Part shown: positions 48,700-53,877 of the stretch, in pieces
How the letters are laid out: each line of letters begins with the position of its first letter
How positions within the stretch are numbered: position 1 is the stretch's first letter
Assembly: GCA_038329965.1 (NCBI GenBank)
Contig: JBBQNN010000019.1
Location: 1-53,877, forward strand
DNA length: 53,877 nucleotides
Direction of reading: 5' to 3'
From: QHCA01 sp003244095
GTDB taxonomy: Bacteria; Actinomycetota; Actinomycetes; Mycobacteriales; QHCA01
Program-made: the position numbers and the translations under genes
The notes under the pieces: generated by a model
The model's input: only the letters and a program-made list of their open reading frames with translations
What the model was told of the DNA's origin: nothing
The model's database searches: none

Positions 48700-51312
48700 T
48701 CAGCCCGCACCGAAGCAGATGAGCGAGGCCGCCAAGGCCGTATCTCCCCGCTCGCAGGCGCGAGCCTGCGCGGCGGCGAGGGCGGCTGCTGGACCCTCGC
48801 CACGCTGGAGCCCGATGTGCAGGTCCACCATGAGCGTGGGGGCATCCGGGTCGGAGACGGGCAGCACGCTGGCGATCAACGCAGCCGAGCCGAGCGCGAG
48901 GAACGCGCTGACGAGACCGAGTACCTCCCCCCCGGGCAGAACCGCTCCGCGGCCGGTGTCGCAGGCCGACAGCACCACATATCGGGGGGCCCGCGGCAAC
49001 TGTTCGAGGTCGTAGACGGTGAGCGGGCCGTCGTGTAACCGCAGGCAGGAGAATTGTGGATTGTCCGAGCGCAGAATGCCGTGGGCGGCAAAGTGCGCGA
49101 GGCGGGCGCCGTCGAGTTCGGCGGTGACGCGTTCGACCGTGGCCGCCTCGCCGGCGAGGTGTCTGGAGTCGCAATAGGTCGAGGCCAGTGTCAGTACCTC
49201 GGCGTGGGCACCGGGCAGGCCCGGCCCGGCGACGAGAACCACCGGCCCGTGCACCGGCTCCGCTGCCACGGCCCGGAGCCACAGGCTAGCGGAAGGGGCG
49301 ACGCTGATCGGCCGATGCCGGCAGGACGGCAGCAATGACCAGGACAGGGCTTGCAGCGCGGAGGTGGGGACCACGACGAGCGCCCGTTCTCCGACATGGG
49401 GGAGTAGCGGTCGAAGGAGGGTGTCGTCGAGCACTCGCGCAGCGTGTTCGGCTCCCTGTTCTGCTGCCTGTAGAGACGTCTTCGAGTTGGTCTTGACCGC
49501 AAGCCGGCGGAGCAGGAAGGGGAGCACGCTGAGCTCCCTCGACACCTTGGCCAGAGGCCCGAGCGGGTGCAGACGCAGCCGGCCGGCAACCAGCGTCAGC
49601 GCGTGCATCTCCCCGTCGACCTGGAGGTATTCGACCAGCGCGCGCTCGCCGAGGTGCTCCGCGAGCTCCTTCACCGAGGGTGTTGGCGTCTTGGCCTGGC
49701 CCTGGTCCGAGGCGAACCGGCAGCGATCCCGTACGGCCCGCTCGAGGACGACCTGCCGGTGCCGTAGGTCGTCGGCGGCCAGCCCGGCGGCGATCGCGTC
49801 CTCCAGCCGGGAGCCAAGCCGGCGCAATTCGGCCAGGTCGCGCACGAGAACATCGTCCCCGGGCGGCCGGACCGGGCGCCGGAGCAGATGCGCTGCCCTG
49901 ACCCGTTCCGCCGCGGCCAGCACCTTGTGCGGGCGCCCTTCCGCGGCGATCTTGAGCCCCAGTTGGGCCAGGTCGGTGAGGCTACCCGTTGCGCTGGCTC
50001 GGAGGTCTGTAGCGCCGAGCGATGCGTGGTGCTCCTGAAGGATCGCAAGCCCGCGCGAGACGGCGCCGTACGCCCCACGTCGATCGCCGGCGATCGACCG
50101 CAGGAGCGCCTCGGCCTCCCACCCCTGCGCTCGCTGCCGGGCCGGGCCTCGACCCCGCCAGGCGGTGACGAGAAGGAGTTGGCGGCGGGCCAGCGCGGTG
50201 CGACCGTCCGCCAGGGCGAGTCGACCGGCCATCAGCCGGGCCTCGACCGCTCGGTAGGTCCACCCGGCGCGTTCCAACGCTCGGGCAGCGCGGACGGCGT
50301 CCTGGGCGGGGACGTGTTCCGCGGCGCCCGCGAGGCATGCGTGCAACTCTGCGTACCGGGCCAACGCGGCCCATCGTGGCCGGCGTTGCCGGCCGAAGGC
50401 ACGAGCCGCCTCGGTCGCGGCGGCGCGCGCGCGAATCGGATCGCCGCCGAGCAACCTCGCCTGGGCGAGCAACAGCGTGGCTTCTGCCAGGTCTGCTGGC
50501 CGCCGAAGGCGCTCGAACTCCGCAATCGCCTGCTCCGCGGTCGCCGTGGCCTCCGCGGCCAGGCCCATCGACAGGGCGAACTCGCAGCGGTCCATGGCCA
50601 GCGTGGCCGGTGGCCGCCGGTGCTTCTCGTACTCCCGCTCGGCCCGTTCGAAGCGGGCTAGCGTGGTCGGCGCGTCTCCGCGGCTGGCCGACACGCACCC
50701 GAGGTTGTGCCAGACGATCGCCGTGTTGAGGTCCTGCCCGAGTTCGACGAAGAGCTCCTCGGCCCGGACGAGGTCGGATTCGGCCGCGCTGAACGCTCCT
50801 CGGTAGAGGTGCAGCACGCCGCGATTGGCGTGCAGCCGCGCCTGACCGAGTCGGTCGCCCGCCCGCTGGAAGCCGTGTAACGCACCGCGGTAGGCCTCGA
50901 GCGCCTCGTCCCAGCGGCCGAGGCCCTTGAGGACCAGCGCGCGATGCATTGCCAGCCACGCGGCGGGCACGCCGTGCAGTACCGGTGCAGCACGGTCGAT
51001 CTGCTGAAGGGCCTGCGCCGTCTTGCCCTGCCGGGAGAGGACGTAGGCGAGCGTCATGCGCGCCTCCGCCGCTGGCTCTGAGTCGGGCCCGGCGAGTCGG
51101 ATGGCGCGGCGCAGGTGACGTGCGGCGTCGTCGTAGTCCGCCAACTGCATCGCGACCAGTCCGAGCGCGCGCTGCGCGGTCGAGGCGGCTGCGGGGTCGT
51201 GGGTATCCTCGGCTAGTTGGGCAGCTTCGACCGCCAGGCTGCGGGCTTGCCGCGGACTCGACAAGACCAGCCGGACCGCCTCGGCGGCCAGCGCGGCCAC
51301 ATCTGTGCCCAT
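48700..51312 (-). CDS. TPR-CHAT protease (caspase-like)
   Basis: 870 residues from ATG 51312. Residues 1-480 are helical tetratricopeptide-type repeats (for example RALGLVAMQLADYDDAARHL, ALVLKGLGRWDEALEAYRGA, NRGVLHLYRGAFSAAESDLV). A linker leads to a C-terminal CHAT domain (about 600-865) with the catalytic dyad His744 in LAHFAAHGILR and Cys784 in VLSACDTGRG; both are intact. VPTSALQALSWSLLPS is the usual strand before. CHAT is the clan CD (caspase/separase) peptidase fold; TPR-CHAT proteins are activated by partner binding. No signal peptide, so cytosolic. The gene is divergent (140 bp) from the subtilase-sigma operon. A longer frame upstream of ATG 51312 runs into the shared promoter region and is unlikely. 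Confidence 0.9.
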   Translation of the reverse strand: MGTDVAALAAEAVRLVLSSPRQARSLAVEAAQLAEDTHDPAAASTAQRALGLVAMQLADYDDAARHLRRAIRLAGPDSEPAAEARMTLAYVLSRQGKTAQALQQIDRAAPVLHGVPAAWLAMHRALVLKGLGRWDEALEAYRGALHGFQRAGDRLGQARLHANRGVLHLYRGAFSAAESDLVRAEELFVELGQDLNTAIVWHNLGCVSASRGDAPTTLARFERAEREYEKHRRPPATLAMDRCEFALSMGLAAEATATAEQAIAEFERLRRPADLAEATLLLAQARLLGGDPIRARAAATEAARAFGRQRRPRWAALARYAELHACLAGAAEHVPAQDAVRAARALERAGWTYRAVEARLMAGRLALADGRTALARRQLLLVTAWRGRGPARQRAQGWEAEALLRSIAGDRRGAYGAVSRGLAILQEHHASLGATDLRASATGSLTDLAQLGLKIAAEGRPHKVLAAAERVRAAHLLRRPVRPPGDDVLVRDLAELRRLGSRLEDAIAAGLAADDLRHRQVVLERAVRDRCRFASDQGQAKTPTPSVKELAEHLGERALVEYLQVDGEMHALTLVAGRLRLHPLGPLAKVSRELSVLPFLLRRLAVKTNSKTSLQAAEQGAEHAARVLDDTLLRPLLPHVGERALVVVPTSALQALSWSLLPSCRHRPISVAPSASLWLRAVAAEPVHGPVVLVAGPGLPGAHAEVLTLASTYCDSRHLAGEAATVERVTAELDGARLAHFAAHGILRSDNPQFSCLRLHDGPLTVYDLEQLPRAPRYVVLSACDTGRGAVLPGGEVLGLVSAFLALGSAALIASVLPVSDPDAPTLMVDLHIGLQRGEGPAAALAAAQARACERGDTALAASLICFGAG

Positions 51313-51452
51313 GGAACCCCCGCCATCCCGTCCGGCAACACCTGGGGGATTCGCCGGTCCCCAAAGAGTCGCACAAGATGTATTGAGCTTGTACGTATCA
51401 CACGGCCCGTTGCCTCTTCTATTCAGTAAACAGCGGGAAAGGGAAAACACCG
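51313..51452. promoter_or_regulatory. Divergent promoter region between TPR-CHAT and subtilase genes
   Basis: A 140-bp gap with an AT-richer core (about 51365-51445) that is unlike the surrounding GC-rich DNA. Both divergent genes must start here. I see no confident -35/-10 pair; ECF-like AAC motifs (GCAACAC at about 51343) occur but are not enough for a call. Confidence 0.45.
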
Positions 51453-52679
51453 ATGGGAATCTCCGCATATGACCAGGGGCGGCGTCAGAACCGGGAGCCG
51501 TACGAGCGGGAACTGCTCGTCGTCCACCGGCACGAACAAGCCGTCGGTGACATCCTCGGGGACTTCGTCGAGAAAGTGGAGGACCCTGAGGGCGATACCG
51601 GGCTGGTCCGCATGGTGCTGCGCCCCCATGTGGACGTGACAGCGGCGCTCGACCGCCTCCGGAAGAAGGTCACTGCGGCTCAGTATCCGTGGTCGCCGAT
51701 GGCCGGCCGCAACCACCGGACGGAGATACCGGTCATCGGCCAGCCGGAAGATTCGGTCGGCAGCGGGGGCGCGCGGCCATGGCCGCCGCTGGCGTACCGG
51801 CGGGACAGCCCCATCGGGGCCGGTGTCACGATCGGAGTGGTGGACAGCCGGGTATGGGCCAGCAATTGGCTGTACGGGGCGGTGGTCGCCCATCCGGACG
51901 GCATCCTGCAGTCCCAGGATCTGGACGTCGACAACGACGGGCGGCTGGACCCGCAGGCCGGGCACGCAACCTTCACGGCAGGGCTCATCCTCCGCGAGGC
52001 TCCCGGCGCCATGGTCCGGGTCGACCCCAGTCTCAGCAACGCCGGCCACGGCACCACCAGCCGCGTCGTCGCCGCCGCGGTGCGGCTGGCCCGGCAGAAA
52101 GTCGACATACTGAACCTGTCACTCGGCTGCTATACCAAGGACGGCGGGCCCCCCCTTGGCTTCGTCCAGATGCTTCGCCATATCCACCCGGAGATCGTCA
52201 TCGTCGCCGCGGCGGGCAACCGGCCCCCGATCAAGGGCACAACCGGTGCAGCCAACGGAGCAGACGTTCAGTACGCGCCGGCGAGCGCGTTCTTCCCCGC
52301 GGCCCTCGACGGCGTGGTCGCGGTCGCCGCGGTCACCGATAAGCCTGGCGCCTGTTGGCGTCCTGCTCCGTTCAGCAACTACGGGCCGTGGCTGGACTTC
52401 GCGGCGCCCGGCGTCGATGTGCATAGCACCTTCGTCGACTTCGAACCCAAAGAGCCGTCGCCTGCGCAGCCGACATTCCGGGGCTGGGCGAGCTGGAGCG
52501 GGACGTCGTTCGCGACGGCCATCGCGTCGGGGACCATCGCCGCGACGATGTCTGAGCGCCACCTCAGCGCCCGCGAGGCCGTGGAACACTTGCGGGCGGC
52601 GCGAGTGCTCCGGGCAACCTTCGACGATCGCACCTCGGTCCCCGTCCTTGAGCAATCACCGTGGCCCGACGCACAATGA
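51453..52679 (+). CDS. Cytoplasmic S8-family serine peptidase (subtilase)
   Basis: 408 residues. The triad is complete: Asp131 in VTIGVVDSRVWA, His171 in QAGHATFTAGLI and Ser352 in WASWSGTSFATAIASG; the oxyanion Asn is in IVIVAAAGNRPP. The first 115 residues form an extra domain rich in charged residues with LLVVHRHEQAVGDILGDFVE and MVLRPHVDVTAALDRLRKKV, possibly a propeptide-like or adaptor domain. No signal peptide or membrane anchor is present, unusual for subtilases, which are mostly secreted. The gene starts the operon with the sigma factor and opposes the TPR-CHAT gene, so its substrate is probably an intracellular partner. Confidence 0.92.
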   Translation: MGISAYDQGRRQNREPYERELLVVHRHEQAVGDILGDFVEKVEDPEGDTGLVRMVLRPHVDVTAALDRLRKKVTAAQYPWSPMAGRNHRTEIPVIGQPEDSVGSGGARPWPPLAYRRDSPIGAGVTIGVVDSRVWASNWLYGAVVAHPDGILQSQDLDVDNDGRLDPQAGHATFTAGLILREAPGAMVRVDPSLSNAGHGTTSRVVAAAVRLARQKVDILNLSLGCYTKDGGPPLGFVQMLRHIHPEIVIVAAAGNRPPIKGTTGAANGADVQYAPASAFFPAALDGVVAVAAVTDKPGACWRPAPFSNYGPWLDFAAPGVDVHSTFVDFEPKEPSPAQPTFRGWASWSGTSFATAIASGTIAATMSERHLSAREAVEHLRAARVLRATFDDRTSVPVLEQSPWPDAQ

Positions 52680-52779
52680 CATTCGATGGGCGGTCGGGGT
52701 GTCCGGCGTCGTCGTGACATCCCGACCCTCGTGCGGGCCCTCCGAACCATCGTTCGCGAGTCCCCGAGGGGGAATAGCC

Positions 52780-53367
52780 ATGGGCAGTGATGCTCCGGTC
52801 GCGGTCCTGGTCGCCCGTGCTTGCGCGGGCGACCAGACCGGCTGGGATGCCCTCGTCGATCGGTACGGCTGCACGGTGATAGCCGTGTGCCGGCGGTACC
52901 GATTGTCAGACGCCGACGCTGCCGACGTGCGGCAGACCGTGTGGCTGCGGCTGCTCGAGAGCCTGCCGAAGCTGCGCGACGCCGAGGCCTTGCCTGGCTG
53001 GCTGGTCACGACGACCCGACGGGAGTGCGTCCGGCTACGGCGGCTCGCGCTGCGATGTGACGCGCTGCCTGGCGACGGCGAGATACTCGACGAGTCGGAG
53101 GACGCCGTCGTGGATCTGGACCTGCTGCGCGCCGAACGCCATGCCGCGCTGCGCGCCGCCTTCGCGGACCTCCCGACGCGGTGCCAACTGTTGCTGCGGA
53201 TGCTGATGGGCGACCCGCCCACACCCTACGAGGAGATCAGCAGGCAGCTGAACATGCCGATCGGCAGCATCGGACCCACTCGGGCGCGCTGCCTGAGCAG
53301 GCTTCGCGAGTCCCCGTTCCTGGTGGCGCTGACCGAAGAGGTTGACGTCCGGCGCACGCGAGACTGA
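52780..53367 (+). CDS. ECF-like sigma-70 family RNA polymerase sigma factor
   Basis: 195 residues. Region 2 reads LVDRYGCTVIAVCRRYRLSD, ADAADVRQTVWLRLLESLPK and LPGWLVTTTRRECVRLRRLA; region 4 reads LPTRCQLLLRMLMGDPPTPY, EISRQLNMPIGSIGPTRARC. This is the two-domain layout of ECF sigma factors. GAGGGGG 7 bp upstream marks ATG 52780. It follows the subtilase by 100 bp and precedes the next gene by 12 bp. No classical transmembrane anti-sigma factor is adjacent, so control must work otherwise, possibly through the proteases or the small protein downstream. Confidence 0.92.
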   Translation: MGSDAPVAVLVARACAGDQTGWDALVDRYGCTVIAVCRRYRLSDADAADVRQTVWLRLLESLPKLRDAEALPGWLVTTTRRECVRLRRLALRCDALPGDGEILDESEDAVVDLDLLRAERHAALRAAFADLPTRCQLLLRMLMGDPPTPYEEISRQLNMPIGSIGPTRARCLSRLRESPFLVALTEEVDVRRTRD

Positions 53368-53379
53368 GGCGGTGGAGCG

Positions 53380-53838
53380 ATGTCCGACAGTAGGTGGAAC
53401 AGCGACGACGGGTTGCTGACTGAGCTCAAGGAGGCGCTCGACACCGCCTCCCCCGGGCCGGAAGCGGCGCTGAGCGCCGAGAAGGCCCTCTACACCTGGC
53501 GCACTATCGACGCCGAGCTCGCCACGATGACGCACGACTCGGCCGTGGCCGAGCCCAGCGCGGTGCTGCGCAGCGAGACCGCCGCTCTGCGTACGATGAC
53601 CTTCGAAGCGCCGAGCCTCGTCATCGAGCTGGGGATGACCCCGGGTGGCCTCGTCGGTCAACTCGTGCCACCTGGATCGGGAACCGCCTGGCTACGTACC
53701 GCCGCCGGCACCACCGACCCCGTCGAGATCGACGAACTCGGATGCTTCGCCATCCCGCTTCGACCGGGCGAGCCGTTCAGCCTCGCCTGCCGGACCACGG
53801 TCGGGCTCCGCGTCATGACGAACTGGATCACCCCGTAG
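53380..53838 (+). CDS. Conserved small protein: helical N-terminus plus beta-sandwich-like C-terminus, candidate sigma partner
   Basis: 152 residues. Residues 1-70 are predicted helical and charged (SDDGLLTELKEALDTA, EKALYTWRTIDAELATMTHD), resembling an anti-sigma-type or adaptor helix bundle. Residues 75-150 look like a small beta-sandwich of the carboxypeptidase-regulatory-like kind (GLVGQLVPPGSGTAWLRTA, DELGCFAIPLRPGEPFSLAC, VMTNWITP). No signal peptide or membrane helix. From memory, similar proteins accompany sigma factor/CHAT gene sets in other actinomycetes. It lies 12 bp after the sigma gene and is a candidate inhibitor or substrate of the proteases; no catalytic motif is visible. Confidence 0.75.
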   Translation: MSDSRWNSDDGLLTELKEALDTASPGPEAALSAEKALYTWRTIDAELATMTHDSAVAEPSAVLRSETAALRTMTFEAPSLVIELGMTPGGLVGQLVPPGSGTAWLRTAAGTTDPVEIDELGCFAIPLRPGEPFSLACRTTVGLRVMTNWITP

Positions 53839-53877
53839 CCGAGAGGCCGTCGACCGCCACGGATCAGACGCGCACCC

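Noticed and set aside
48700..53838. CRISPR or gRAMP components near the TPR-CHAT gene
   Set aside because: No repeat-spacer array and no Cas7-like protein is visible within the window; the likeness to Craspase is limited to the component types.

Overview
The window is high-GC DNA (roughly 70% by eye) with many GTG starts, 4-bp ATGA/GTGA overlaps and gene sets diagnostic of Actinomycetota: SenX3/RegX3, the mec-cysO-cysM cysteine pathway, DUF2017, DUF3618. The order pncB (divergent) / clpS - DUF2017 - mec - cysO - cysM - ... - murI - MBL phosphodiesterase - rph - rdgB matches Rv1330c-Rv1341 of Mycobacterium tuberculosis, so the centre of the window is a conserved actinobacterial backbone. I cannot name the genus; a soil-type, aerobic, free-living actinomycete is the best guess.

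Layout. (1) 1-3,857 is a decayed accessory zone: the right end of an IS21-family element, a frameshifted and truncated OLD-like ATPase, a secreted 13-repeat RCC1-type beta-propeller protein, a recombinase-like HTH remnant and a shattered HAD phosphatase. (2) 3,858-12,811 holds a membrane class III nucleotide cyclase translationally coupled to a Crp/Fnr regulator, a small secreted protein, a flavodoxin-fold protein, a broken ArsR regulator, a LolA-like protein with an ABC exporter, and a secreted lipase. (3) 13,059-20,586 is a phosphate regulon: pstSCAB behind a clear PHO box, phoU, divergent senX3-regX3, and a glycerophosphodiesterase. (4) 20,772-26,174 carries a GT4 glycosyltransferase, a WXG100-like LysM protein, a winged-helix regulator and ctaD (aa3 oxidase subunit I). 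(5) 26,192-34,671 is the NAD salvage / ClpS / cysteine / murI-rph-rdgB backbone, interrupted by an AbiEi-DUF559 gene where mycobacteria have a rhomboid. (6) 34,698-43,615 contains two c-di-GMP enzymes, an unusual tRNA with anticodon UAG, a peroxiredoxin, a GH15 glucanase/trehalase, and cytosine deaminase plus permease. (7) 43,819-48,605 is mixed accessory DNA: DUF3618, an ERCC4 scrap, an HxlR-PRISE reductase pair, a large membrane protein ending in a polymorphic-toxin-like domain, and a cupredoxin lipoprotein. (8) 48,700-53,838 is the most novel unit: a TPR-CHAT (caspase-like) protease divergent from a cytoplasmic subtilase, an ECF-like sigma factor and a small two-part protein.

How the genes work together. 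Phosphate: PstS-C-A-B import Pi, PhoU relays transporter state to SenX3, and RegX3 would act on the PHO box upstream of pstS. Nucleotide signalling: a cyclase plus Crp-type receptor at one end, an Rv1339-like phosphodiesterase in the middle, and two GGDEF proteins. The final cluster pairs two protease families with a sigma factor. By analogy with the TPR-CHAT/Csx30/sigma module of type III-E CRISPR, it may be a proteolysis-triggered transcriptional stress or defence switch; this is inference and there is no CRISPR array here.
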